Source: Sabulitectum sp036743055 (GTDB lineage Bacteria; Fermentibacterota; Fermentibacteria; Fermentibacterales; JCC-6). Taken from it: a stretch of DNA of 27,645 nucleotides. Of this stretch, positions 14,344 through 22,719 are shown in pieces. The notes below the pieces were generated by a model. The model searched no databases and had not been told where the DNA came from. It was given only the letters and a program-made list of their open reading frames with translations. The stretch is from the NCBI GenBank assembly GCA_036743055.1, contig DAINQE010000030.1:1-27645 (forward strand), given 5' to 3'. Position 1 is the first letter of the stretch, and the number at the start of each line of letters is the position of its first letter. The position numbers and the translations under genes were made by a program.

Positions 14344-15462
14344 TTATAGCTGCTCCGGAGAGATCAGCAGCACCCGCTGAACCATACAGGGGTCTTCGTG
14401 CACTGCAAGGAAATCTCTGCACCATGGTGTGATGTAGAATGTGAGGAACTCATCGGTGCCCGGCTCCAGATCCAGTTCAGCGGTGTAGAGATGCTCCCCT
14501 TCGGGAATCTTCCATACATCGAACACCGGGGTCTCAGTGGATCCCCGAAGCACCCAGAGGTTGCCCTGCCAGCCAAGCCACAAACCTGCTATCTGCGGTT
14601 TGAAATCATCCGGTTCATACACCCATTCCATCACATTAGAGGTTCCTGTTCCTGTGAGATACTCCTCTATATGCCTCTTGAACAGAGCTATCTCCTCTAC
14701 TGTTCTCGGTACCTGCGGAATTTCCAGAGAAAGCGTATCGAAGGGAATTCCTTCGGGGTCACAGCAGATGACGGCATAATCTCGAATATGTCTTTGAACA
14801 ACGTAGAGGTTCCCGGAGAGATCTCCTGCCATATAGTGTGAAAAGAAACAACGGTTCAGGGCGTCGGTGTTTTCCTCTCTGGGAACGGGAATGATAACGG
14901 AGTCCGACATGAATTCCGCCAGGCGTTCCCCCTCCAGGTCGTAACTGGCTATGAACTGCCTCAGAACGCTGATGTCACCGTAAAGAAATTCGTGCCATCT
15001 CACCGCGAAGGAAGCTGCTCCGGTTACCGTGTGCTGACGGGGCCAGTTTCCGGCATGCGTGAAGATGTGCTTCTCCCAGGTGCCATCCGGCATGTAAAGC
15101 CCCAGGTCGGTCACATCCTGAATGAGGAAGGAACCGTCGGGGAACATCTCCAGCCACTGGGGCATGAACAGTTCGCCGGGGCCGTCGCCCCTTCCGCCGA
15201 TGAACCCGGCGTATGTTCCGTCTGGCAGATACTTCTGCAGCTTTGCCCTGGGCATATCAAGAACATAGATCATACTGTCGGTTCTTATGCAGTCGGCGGC
15301 ATAACCGAACATGTAGCACGAATCTCCCATCTCAACACCTATGGTGTCCGTGATGGCAAGAGAGACTGCATCAGCAGTGACAGGCTGAGGTATGGCTTCC
15401 CCGCCGCACCCCGAAACAGCAAGAACCATCGCAAAGCAGAAAATCACACGGATACTGAGCAT
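14344..15462 (-). CDS. Lipoprotein with 6-bladed beta-propeller-like domain
   Basis: A 372-aa exported protein with a clear lipobox (LAVSGC, Cys19). The rest shows the repeating strand pattern of the 6-bladed propeller (NHL/BF3164-like) lipoproteins common in Bacteroidota and relatives: YVLDMPRAKLQKYLPDGTY, FIGGRGDGPGELFMPQWLEM and SFLIQDVTDLGLYMPDGTW are typical blade sequences. The G-x-G-x-G-P-G-E-F motif is especially characteristic. No catalytic residues are known for the family; sensing or binding roles are proposed. ATG 15462 follows AGGAGGGG. A TATAGT box on the minus strand (15503-15508) could be its -10 element. It leads a small group with the two hypothetical genes downstream. Confidence 0.75.
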   Translation of the reverse strand: MLSIRVIFCFAMVLAVSGCGGEAIPQPVTADAVSLAITDTIGVEMGDSCYMFGYAADCIRTDSMIYVLDMPRAKLQKYLPDGTYAGFIGGRGDGPGELFMPQWLEMFPDGSFLIQDVTDLGLYMPDGTWEKHIFTHAGNWPRQHTVTGAASFAVRWHEFLYGDISVLRQFIASYDLEGERLAEFMSDSVIIPVPREENTDALNRCFFSHYMAGDLSGNLYVVQRHIRDYAVICCDPEGIPFDTLSLEIPQVPRTVEEIALFKRHIEEYLTGTGTSNVMEWVYEPDDFKPQIAGLWLGWQGNLWVLRGSTETPVFDVWKIPEGEHLYTAELDLEPGTDEFLTFYITPWCRDFLAVHEDPCMVQRVLLISPEQL

Positions 15463-15524
15463 TTTACCCCTCCTGCGAATACAGACTGGAGATGGAATTA
15501 CTACTATACATCTGCACCGACAGT

Positions 15525-15551
15525 CCGGGGAAGATGAATGTTCTTCCCCGG
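15525..15551 (-). terminator. 10-bp hairpin between GAPDH and the lipoprotein gene
   Basis: Perfect stem CCGGGGAAGA (15525-15534) / TCTTCCCCGG (15542-15551) with a 7-base loop, about 35 bases past the GAPDH stop. There is no T run on the minus strand, so it may be a rho-assisted terminator, a transcript-stabilising end, or a regulatory stem; its position before the next promoter favours an end of the PPDK-GAPDH transcript. Confidence 0.5.
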
Positions 15552-15585
15552 TCGGTTTCCAGGACAGGGACCTGCGGCGCTTTTC

Positions 15586-16827
15586 CTACAGCACCCCGGA
15601 AATATGGCTGGTAAGCTGACCCAGACGGTTCGTGTAGCTGCCCAGCTCGTTGTCGTACCAGCCGAATATTTTCACATGGGTAACAGGGATCCGGCAGGTG
15701 CGCACCTGATCCTGCTGCTGATCTCCGTTCACCTCAGCCGGTATCTCCACATCAACGAATCCCGTGCGGGTATGGGTTTCCGCGGCCTCTATCACCACCG
15801 CGGCGTCCTCCCCCTTGAGATCGGCTGACACATTCTGCTCTTCTGTGTACCTTACCAGCCCCCTGGCCTCGCACTGGGAGGCCTGTCTGTAAATGCCGTT
15901 GATGGATTCTCTGTCGATGAGGGGGTTACCATCGGCAGTCATTCCCGACTGGAATGTAACGTTCAGTATTATCAGACTCACCGTGGCTGTGGGTATTCTC
16001 ACCGACTCAGCCATGAACCCTATTCTGGACACCTCGGGCATCACCTGTTCAAGGGCCCTGGCGGCACCTGTTCCCGTGATAACCATGCTGGCAATTCCGG
16101 AGCGGCTCTTCCTCAGATCCCTGGCTCCAGCCGCGGGAACACTGTCCAGGAACGGCTGTGAAGCCGTTACCGAATGGATTGTACTCATTCCAGCGGTAAT
16201 CATCCTTCTCGTAAGGTCCCTGTCAAGAAGGGGACGCATCATATGGGCCAGGGCGGTGGTGGTGCAGGAACCCGCGGAGATCACGGTGTGACGACCCGGC
16301 TCGAACTTGTAGTGGTTTATGCCGTATATCATCATCAGGCTGTCTTCGGGGTCAGGCGCGTTCTTCTGGCGGCTTTTGAAAGGAGCGCTGAGTATGACCA
16401 CCCTGGCTCCCGCGGCAAGGTGCCCCCTGAGGGCGCCTCCCGGGGTATCCGGCTCATCGTGAGGGTCAAGGAATCTCCCTGTGCAGTCCACAACCACGCC
16501 TGCTCCATTGTCCCTCCAGGGTATATCCACCGGGTTCCTGGCCTCCCTGAGTACCTGCACCTCTTTACCGTGCATTTTAAGAAGACCGTTTTTCTCGGAT
16601 ACAACTACGCAGTCAGGCTTGCCGCGGTTGCCCTCAAGCCAGCGGTGAAGGTTGCCGTACGTGCTGTCCCTGGACAGGTAGTGCGCTATGGATTCCAGTG
16701 ATGTGCCAACCTCCCTGCCGGTGTTTACCACGAACCTGTCGTACTCCCCTGCGCCCAGGTGATGCCAGAGGGTGAGTTTGCCTATTCTTCCCAGGCCGTT
16801 GATGCCCAGGGTTCTGCCGGATGCCAT
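15586..16827 (-). CDS. Divergent glyceraldehyde-3-phosphate dehydrogenase-like protein
   Basis: GAPDH-family oxidoreductase, 413 aa against the usual 330-340. The Rossmann start INGLGRIGKL is normal. The catalytic Cys is Cys188 in ISAGSCTTTALAH, where the usual motif is SNASCTTNCLAP, and the base is His218 in MSTIHSVTASQ; both are kept. GWYDNELGSYTNRL replaces the usual WYDNEWGYSNR. At the end of the second strand the sequence is VVNTG where NAD-specific enzymes have Asn-Asp; a Thr (residue 36) in the Asp position suggests NADP or relaxed cofactor use (inference). ATG 16827 follows AGGAGG at eight bases. It is 17 bases downstream of the PPDK-like gene and surely co-transcribed. It may be a glycolytic enzyme, a phosphorylating dehydrogenase for another aldehyde, or a specialised paralogue. 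Confidence 0.82.
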   Translation of the reverse strand: MASGRTLGINGLGRIGKLTLWHHLGAGEYDRFVVNTGREVGTSLESIAHYLSRDSTYGNLHRWLEGNRGKPDCVVVSEKNGLLKMHGKEVQVLREARNPVDIPWRDNGAGVVVDCTGRFLDPHDEPDTPGGALRGHLAAGARVVILSAPFKSRQKNAPDPEDSLMMIYGINHYKFEPGRHTVISAGSCTTTALAHMMRPLLDRDLTRRMITAGMSTIHSVTASQPFLDSVPAAGARDLRKSRSGIASMVITGTGAARALEQVMPEVSRIGFMAESVRIPTATVSLIILNVTFQSGMTADGNPLIDRESINGIYRQASQCEARGLVRYTEEQNVSADLKGEDAAVVIEAAETHTRTGFVDVEIPAEVNGDQQQDQVRTCRIPVTHVKIFGWYDNELGSYTNRLGQLTSHISGVL

Positions 16828-16844
16828 CAGACTATCCTCCTTGT

Positions 16845-19800
16845 TTATTCGATGCTCAGTGATGTGAGCTCGGTTTTCAGTCTCCCGGTGAAGATGTTCC
16901 CGGTTCGTCCGTCTATGCTCAGCCAGTCTCCACAGTTAAGTTTCCTGCCTGCTATGCGGGCCGTTCCCGCTATCTCGTCCACCTCCAGCTGCCTGCAGTC
17001 CACCACGGCGGTCTTTCCCAGCCTCTTGGCGGTTACCGCGGCGTGTGACGTGGAGCCGCCCCTTGCAGTCAGTATTCCCTGTACGCTTATTATCATGGAG
17101 ATGTCTTCGGGCACCGTGTCCGGCCTCAGCAGAAGCACGTTTTCCCCGGAAGACCCTTCAAGAAGCTTCTCAATCTGTTCCTGGTTCATGGCCACCCTTC
17201 CGGAGTAAGCTCCTCCGGAGACACCAATCCCTATCGCCACAGGGTTTAGAGGGTTGTCGGGACCGACGACAAAACAGGGAGCGTCGGATTTTCCCTCGGA
17301 AGCCATAACCCTTTTCTGTAGAATGTAGAGGTCCTCCCCCGATGCTGACTCAAAGGTAAACTCTATCTCCTGGGGATCGTAGTCCCGTGAGGCTATCTCT
17401 TCGGCGACACGCAGAAGAGCGGCATAAACATCGGGATAAGCCGTTTCAAGGGAGAGGGATGCATCAGTGTCCGCAGGGCTGCTCTTCCTCTGCTCCTCGG
17501 AAATGGGCAGGGGAAACACGAGCCCTCCCACCAGATCCTCACCCTGACTGCACGTGGTGAAGTCCCCGTAAAGCCGCACCTTCCTGCTGTACGGTTCTCT
17601 GGGATCCCTGGTGAAGGTAACCCCGGATCCGGACTCCCTTCCCCTGTTCCCGAACACCATCTTCTGAACCACCACAGCGGTACCCCACTGTTCGGCTATG
17701 CCCACGTAGTTCCTGAAGAACGCCGCGTCGGACGAATTCCAGGAATCCATTACCCGGTGCACGCAGGCGACCACCTGTTCGAAGGGGTCGGAGAGAAACT
17801 CCACACCCAGCTTTTCCGCCTCCGCAAGGTATGCCAGGGCCATCTCCTTCATCTGAAGCGGGGTGAAGTCCAGCTTTCTCTTCACACCATATCTTCCCTT
17901 GAAATCGTTCATTATCGAGTCGAAGATCTCTCTCTCCACGCCGGACGACATGGCCCAGGTCTGAATGAATCGACGGTATGAATCCCAGGCCATCCAGGCA
18001 AGCTCCTCGGTGCGGGATATCTCCTCGGCTATCTCACGGTTCAGCCCGACATTCACGAAGGTGGTCATCAGGCCGGGCATGGAGAAAGCGGCGCCTGATC
18101 TTATGGCCAGCAGCAGCGGCTTCTGCGGGTTCCCCAGCTGAAGGCCGGTTCTCTCCTCCAGCGCATCCAGGGCTTTTCTTATTCTCGCTATGGTATCCCT
18201 GTAGAGAGGGAGATAGGACATGGCGGGAAGGGCGGCGAACAGCTCGGTGGTTATTATGAAACAGTCGGGCACATTGTGGCCGAAACCGGCCAGCTGCTTC
18301 AGCCCCAGCCCCTTGTATCCCAGGGTCATCTGGTCGTCGCTTGGCCTGGGTTCCCTCAGATGGGAAACCAGACCGTCGGAGTCGTAGTTCATCATTCTTG
18401 TAAGGGCTTCAGGAGAAAGCTCTCCTGTCAGCTCCGATATCAGCCTGTATTTCCCGGCGACGTACCTGTCCAGCGTCTGCAGCCCAAGAGCTGAAACCAG
18501 TACCTCGCGGAGGACCATTTCAGCAACCGCGTCGGCGCACATTCCGCGAAGCTCGCACTGCCTCGGATCATGTTCAAGGATTATCCTCAGGATTCTCTCG
18601 TGACTCAGTATGGACAGTCTGGAGAGCTCTGTAACGCTTTTTGAAAGGAAGAGGAAGATGTTCCTGTACTGGTCGAATGTTATGCTGTGCCAGGCGAAAC
18701 TGGCCTCGAGCATACCAATGTTCGATGAAAGGGAACGGGGATTCACACCGTCCAGGGCCAGAGCCCTCTCAAAGCGCCTGAGTTCCGCCGCTACCCGCTT
18801 CAGAAGAGAACGGTTCATGTAGGGAGCCTCCTGGTATGAGGCCACCTCCTCAAATAGTCTTCCCGCGAGTTCCTCCACCCGGAAGGAGAGACCCAGAGCG
18901 TCGAACTTGGGTTCGGAGTAGTTGCCGTACATCGAGGGGATACCGGCGGCAATGTGTCTCTTGTGGTATATGTTTTCGTTGCCTTCGGACGGAACGGGGT
19001 TCAGTATTATGTCCCTGAGGTTCTCTATGATGTCCAGGCACACGTCCAGAAGGGTATCCCTGTTATAGTGACCAGGGTTATTTCGCCATTTCGACATGGC
19101 TTCGCCAAAGGCCTTCCTTGTATCGGCATCCAGCAGAAGACAGCCGCTTATAGTGTATTCCAGATCCTCCGATGATGGGTAGTACTTCTGCATAAGCAGA
19201 CGGTGAAGACGTATCATGAGGCCTACCCTCTCCGCGGCCTGGCAACCTGCTTCGTGGGATTTCTTCAGCCCGTCGACTGGCATGGCGAGAACCCTCTCCA
19301 CGGTTTCCTCCGCGGTTTCATCGGAAAGCGCCATTCCTCGAAGGAAATCCCCCGGCCCCTTCGACCAGGTTTCCTCGGAGAGTACCGCATTCAGTGTGTT
19401 CACCGAGAGATACGGCTGAATCCATGAGGCGTCCGAGGTAAGCCAGTACAGCATCACCGCCCTGGCGAACTGAACAATCCTGTTCGAGGCCTCGGCGTGT
19501 ATCTGCTTCCTGAGAAAATGCATCAGGGAATCGTTCCTTCCGCATATCTCGTCGATCCTTGTGGAAACCGAACGGAGTTCTCCCTCTGCCCCGACCTCGT
19601 TGAAATAGACAGGGAATGTTCTGAGAAGCTGTTTGGCGACAAAGTAGATGGGGCTGATATCGGCATTCAGGAACCTGGTTATGTCCCTCTGAAAAAGATC
19701 TGTGTCCGCTATGTAGACTCCCCCCAGCCGAAGCTGCACGTTAAGGGCCGCGGCCAGCCGTTCGTACAGGGCGGGGTTCGATTCTATTATGTGCATCCAA

Positions 19801-21053
19801 CAGCGCAACTTAGGCAGATGAAAGGGGTTAACCAGTGTTTCCCAGTCGTCGTTGGCTCCCTTTATGTCCGGATACTGGAAGTGCCAGTAGAGAATGTCCT
19901 CCATGAAATGATCCGCCGCCATGGTGTTCCCGGCGCTGCCGATGGCGGTGCCAATGGCCTCGTAACACTGTAACCGTATAAGAAGAAACTCACTGGACTT
20001 CCCCCGAAAAAACCGGGTAAGCCTGCTGAGAACCCTTTCTATATCGTAGTTCAACTTGGGCTTCATCATTATCCGCACCACTCCGAGAAGGTCGGACATC
20101 ACATCGTTCTGGCGGTTTCTGAGGGTATCGTCCTTGAGGAAGTACAGGCATACAAGGAAACGGTCCTCAAGGTCTTCCACCCTGAAAACACCTGAAATGG
20201 CCCTGTCGATGATCCGGGAGAATGCGGGGAACCTGTCGGTAAGCAGCGCTTCCGGCGAGGCTGTTTCCACTGAATCCAGCAGGGAAGATACTTCCCCTCT
20301 GCCCAGAAAGCCGAATCTTGATATTACATCCTCGGGATGGTTCAGCCCTGTATCGCTGTCGCGGCACCATCCGACCATGTCAAGCCTGTCCAGTATCATC
20401 CGGTAACCACCGGCCAGCACTTTCCTGTACAGTTCCAGGGCCAGCGGGGACAGTTCACTGCTGCCTCCCGCCCTGTCCACCATGTCCCTCAGGAGGCTGT
20501 CTCGTTCCAGGAATGGAACCGGATCGTTGTTGGCCTTCGCTGACAACGCTTCCAGAAGGGCCACCGCGGAAGAGGTGTATGAGTTTTTCTTGGGTCCGGA
20601 AAGCCCTGCGGAAAGCCACATCAGAATCTGACGGAGAAGAGCGGATATCTGAGGCCTGGAGAGGTCTTCATCCAGAAGGCCTGTCAGCAGCCCGGTAAGA
20701 AGTGAAAAAAGCTGAGCGCTCTCTCCAGAGGATTCCATGTATGACCAGTTCCGAAGAAGGATGACCTGAAAACCCTCGATAACCGCGTCGATGTTCCTGT
20801 ATTCGTGAAAGTACTCCTGCAGTGTTTCCACCAGCTTCACCCTGACGCCGTAGAAATCCTGCACCGCATCCACAAGCGGAGCATACGCTTCCGGGATCTT
20901 CACCTCTATGGCTGTTCCTGGAATGTTGGCCCTCAGGGCATCGGAATCTATGGGAATGTTCCGCAAAACTGACCGCCTCTCCCCGGTTCCAGGCAGGGAA
21001 GCGGATTCCGGAACAGGCCGGAAACCTCTTCCAATCTTGTGCGACCCGAACAA
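16845..21053 (-). CDS. PPDK-like protein: ATP-grasp and phospho-His domains, no PEP/pyruvate barrel, large N-terminal extension
   Basis: A 1402-aa protein. Residues about 912-1250 are a pyruvate phosphate dikinase nucleotide-binding domain: GYKGLGLKQL (Lys914 in place of the GGKG Lys), LLLAIRSGAAFSMPGLM (Arg985), GTAVVVQKMVFGNRG, SGSGVTFTRDP, QEIEF (Glu1229, Glu1231) and LYILQKR (Arg1248). Residues about 1270-1385 are the swivelling domain with TARGGSTSHAAVTAK, phospho-accepting His1337. The protein ends 66 residues from this His, so the PEP/pyruvate alpha/beta barrel is absent. The first 900 residues are mostly helical and unlike any PPDK part I know. TTG 21053 gives the longest product but has a weak ribosome site; TTG 20966, behind a GGGGAG-type site, is an alternative. 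The next gene is GAPDH-like. The phosphoryl acceptor is unknown; it may be in the N-terminal part or a partner protein. Confidence 0.85.
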   Translation of the reverse strand: MFGSHKIGRGFRPVPESASLPGTGERRSVLRNIPIDSDALRANIPGTAIEVKIPEAYAPLVDAVQDFYGVRVKLVETLQEYFHEYRNIDAVIEGFQVILLRNWSYMESSGESAQLFSLLTGLLTGLLDEDLSRPQISALLRQILMWLSAGLSGPKKNSYTSSAVALLEALSAKANNDPVPFLERDSLLRDMVDRAGGSSELSPLALELYRKVLAGGYRMILDRLDMVGWCRDSDTGLNHPEDVISRFGFLGRGEVSSLLDSVETASPEALLTDRFPAFSRIIDRAISGVFRVEDLEDRFLVCLYFLKDDTLRNRQNDVMSDLLGVVRIMMKPKLNYDIERVLSRLTRFFRGKSSEFLLIRLQCYEAIGTAIGSAGNTMAADHFMEDILYWHFQYPDIKGANDDWETLVNPFHLPKLRCWMHIIESNPALYERLAAALNVQLRLGGVYIADTDLFQRDITRFLNADISPIYFVAKQLLRTFPVYFNEVGAEGELRSVSTRIDEICGRNDSLMHFLRKQIHAEASNRIVQFARAVMLYWLTSDASWIQPYLSVNTLNAVLSEETWSKGPGDFLRGMALSDETAEETVERVLAMPVDGLKKSHEAGCQAAERVGLMIRLHRLLMQKYYPSSEDLEYTISGCLLLDADTRKAFGEAMSKWRNNPGHYNRDTLLDVCLDIIENLRDIILNPVPSEGNENIYHKRHIAAGIPSMYGNYSEPKFDALGLSFRVEELAGRLFEEVASYQEAPYMNRSLLKRVAAELRRFERALALDGVNPRSLSSNIGMLEASFAWHSITFDQYRNIFLFLSKSVTELSRLSILSHERILRIILEHDPRQCELRGMCADAVAEMVLREVLVSALGLQTLDRYVAGKYRLISELTGELSPEALTRMMNYDSDGLVSHLREPRPSDDQMTLGYKGLGLKQLAGFGHNVPDCFIITTELFAALPAMSYLPLYRDTIARIRKALDALEERTGLQLGNPQKPLLLAIRSGAAFSMPGLMTTFVNVGLNREIAEEISRTEELAWMAWDSYRRFIQTWAMSSGVEREIFDSIMNDFKGRYGVKRKLDFTPLQMKEMALAYLAEAEKLGVEFLSDPFEQVVACVHRVMDSWNSSDAAFFRNYVGIAEQWGTAVVVQKMVFGNRGRESGSGVTFTRDPREPYSRKVRLYGDFTTCSQGEDLVGGLVFPLPISEEQRKSSPADTDASLSLETAYPDVYAALLRVAEEIASRDYDPQEIEFTFESASGEDLYILQKRVMASEGKSDAPCFVVGPDNPLNPVAIGIGVSGGAYSGRVAMNQEQIEKLLEGSSGENVLLLRPDTVPEDISMIISVQGILTARGGSTSHAAVTAKRLGKTAVVDCRQLEVDEIAGTARIAGRKLNCGDWLSIDGRTGNIFTGRLKTELTSLSIE

Positions 21054-21083
21054 CGGAATAAATGCCTTGACAGTTCAGTGCAT

Positions 21084-21112
21084 ATGATACGAACATTTCA
21101 CCGGCAAGGCAA
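21084..21112 (-). promoter_or_regulatory. Candidate promoter of the PPDK-GAPDH operon
   Basis: On the minus strand TTGCCT (21107-21112), 17 bases, then TATCAT (21084-21089). The transcript would start near 21077, about 24 bases before the TTG at 21053. Confidence 0.45.
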
Positions 21113-21202
21113 AGAAGGAAAGCTGATGGGGATCACAGGCACCGGGCGGCGCCACACTTTCACCGAATCGGTTATTGTTGACCGGGAAAGGGGAGTGCAA
21201 CA

Positions 21203-22135
21203 ATGGAAAAACCCAACAAAAAAAGAATGATTACCGCAGGCATCCTTCTCACGCTTGCCATACTGTCCATCACCGGAGTTCTTACCTCTCTGCAGCGTAT
21301 AGTGATCCTTCCTCCAGCGGAGAATTATGTTGAAGCATCCCAGGAAAAAGCCCTGACCGCCTTCATTACCGTCAGCGCGGTAAAAGGGCTGATCGCCGTG
21401 GTCGAGGGTTCGGATGTGGTGGGAATCGAGGTGGGAGATGTGGTTCAGCCACTGTACGACGCCATTGATATAACATGGAAGATCCTTGCCCTGAGCCTGG
21501 GGGCGCTTTACGCCATAGAGATACTGCTGGGTCTTTCCGGGGTTCTGGGAAAGGTGTTCCTGAGTTCCATGTTCATTCTCGCCCTGGTAACGCAGTTCAC
21601 AAAGAAAACCATTCTCAGAAAGGCGGCGGTTCTTACCGGAGCGCTGGGGCTTTTTTTCTTCGTGGCGGTTCCCATTACCCTGGCCGTTTCCGGCAGCCTT
21701 TCCGAAGGCTACTCAAAGCCAGTGAGGGATCGCTTTGACCTCAGCATGACAGAGTTCCAGGAAAGCTTCCAGGCAAGGCTCGATGAGCTTAAGGTCAGCC
21801 GCATGGAAGACTTCATCACAGTTGCCGGCGGAAGCGTGGAATGGCACGGAGTGTACCCCGACATCTCCTTTCCCTCTATCTCTTTCCCCAAGTACTACAT
21901 AGTTCAGGCCATACTCGCCGACATGAGTGACATGGTCAAGGAGCTTCCGGAGCTTCTTATCAGAACGGGAGTCACATGGCTTCTCGATGTGATAATCATT
22001 CCTGTCGGCCTGCTCTTCCTTCTGTACAGGCTCGCCATTCTTTTCACCGAATCCCTCTTCGGCGGAGCAAAGGCTGACAGGCTCGAAAAAACACTGAAGA
22101 AATACCTCGAAAAGAAAACAGCTTCAGAACAGTAG
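21203..22135 (+). CDS. Integral membrane protein, uncharacterised
   Basis: A 310-aa protein with a basic N-terminus and about five membrane helices: 9-30 (ITAGILLTLAILSITGVLTS), about 93-113 (ILALSLGALYAIEILLGLSG), 117-130, 146-165 (LTGALGLFFFVAVPITLAV) and 262-285 (LLDVIIIPVGLLFLLYRLA). A soluble region of about 90 residues (170-255) containing SVEWHGVYPDISFPSISFPK sits between the last two. The C-terminus is a charged helix (RLEKTLKKYLEKKTASE). No family is recognised. ATG 21203 follows GGGGAG. The stop is 16 bases from the TrmO-like gene, suggesting one transcript, though no functional link is obvious. Confidence 0.75.
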   Translation: MEKPNKKRMITAGILLTLAILSITGVLTSLQRIVILPPAENYVEASQEKALTAFITVSAVKGLIAVVEGSDVVGIEVGDVVQPLYDAIDITWKILALSLGALYAIEILLGLSGVLGKVFLSSMFILALVTQFTKKTILRKAAVLTGALGLFFFVAVPITLAVSGSLSEGYSKPVRDRFDLSMTEFQESFQARLDELKVSRMEDFITVAGGSVEWHGVYPDISFPSISFPKYYIVQAILADMSDMVKELPELLIRTGVTWLLDVIIIPVGLLFLLYRLAILFTESLFGGAKADRLEKTLKKYLEKKTASEQ

Positions 22136-22151
22136 CAACCGGAGGCATAGA

Positions 22152-22625
22152 ATGAAGAACGAGTACTCGGTAAGAGTCATAGGCTCAGTGTCCCTTGAGA
22201 ATGGCTTCGCCGTCAATATCAACAGGGAGTTCAGAAAAGGGCTTAAGGGGCTTGAAGAGTTTTCCCACGCGATCATCCTGTGGGTCTTTGACAGGGCCCG
22301 GTGGGATGGCGGAACCCTCGAGGTCAAACCGCCGTATCGCTCAATTAACCACGAAACTGGGGTTTTCTCCACGCGATCACCTTTTCGCCCCAGCCCGGTA
22401 GCCATAAGCACCGGCGGCATACTCTCGGTGAACGAAGAAGAAGGGCTTGTGCTTCTGGACTGGATCGACGCCATGGATTGCAGCCCGGTCATCGACATCA
22501 AACCCTACCACCCCAGCATGGACAGGGTTTCCCGGGTCTGCATGCCGGAATGGTGCGCCCACTGGCCGCGGAGCCGTGAGGAATCAGGTGAGTTCGACTG
22601 GGAAAGGGAGTTCTCCACCGACTGA
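22152..22625 (+). CDS. TrmO-like tRNA (adenosine-N6) methyltransferase, TsaA family
   Basis: A 157-aa single-domain member of the TsaA/TrmO family; characterised TrmO uses S-adenosylmethionine to N6-methylate t6A37 in certain tRNAs. The core motif GVFSTRSPFRPSPVAIS matches the family's GVFATRSPxRPNPIGLS, and LDWIDAMDCSPVIDIKPYHP matches the conserved DxxDGTPVLDIKPY. It lacks the extra C-terminal domain of the Escherichia coli enzyme, as in archaeal and many anaerobic versions. ATG 22152 follows GGAGG at six bases. Family membership is secure; tRNA specificity is inferred. Confidence 0.88.
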   Translation: MKNEYSVRVIGSVSLENGFAVNINREFRKGLKGLEEFSHAIILWVFDRARWDGGTLEVKPPYRSINHETGVFSTRSPFRPSPVAISTGGILSVNEEEGLVLLDWIDAMDCSPVIDIKPYHPSMDRVSRVCMPEWCAHWPRSREESGEFDWEREFSTD

Positions 22626-22642
22626 CATCAAAGAGAAAGACC

Positions 22643-22678
22643 CCCTGCGCACTTGCAGGGTAGCTCCCCGCAGGGTAG
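22643..22678 (+). other. Hairpin and 9-bp repeat before the ABC importer operon
   Basis: CCCTGC (22643-22648) can pair with GCAGGG at 22655-22660 or with a second GCAGGG at 22670-22675; each is part of a 9-bp direct repeat GCAGGGTAG (22655-22663, 22670-22678). It is not followed by a T run. It may be a weak terminator for the TrmO gene or a leader element of the importer. Confidence 0.3.
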
Positions 22679-22719
22679 AATCTTGAAAAGACACGATTCG
22701 AACCTGGAATGGAGACAAC

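Noticed and set aside
21067..21093. Plus-strand promoter TTGACA ... TACGAA for the membrane protein gene
   Set aside because: The spacer would be 15 bases and the -10 box is poor; the overlapping minus-strand promoter with 17-base spacing is better.
22695..22707. T-loop-like GATTCGAACC, suggesting a tRNA on the minus strand
   Set aside because: The flanking bases do not form the 5-bp T stem (three of five pairs at best) and no acceptor, anticodon or D arm can be drawn around it.
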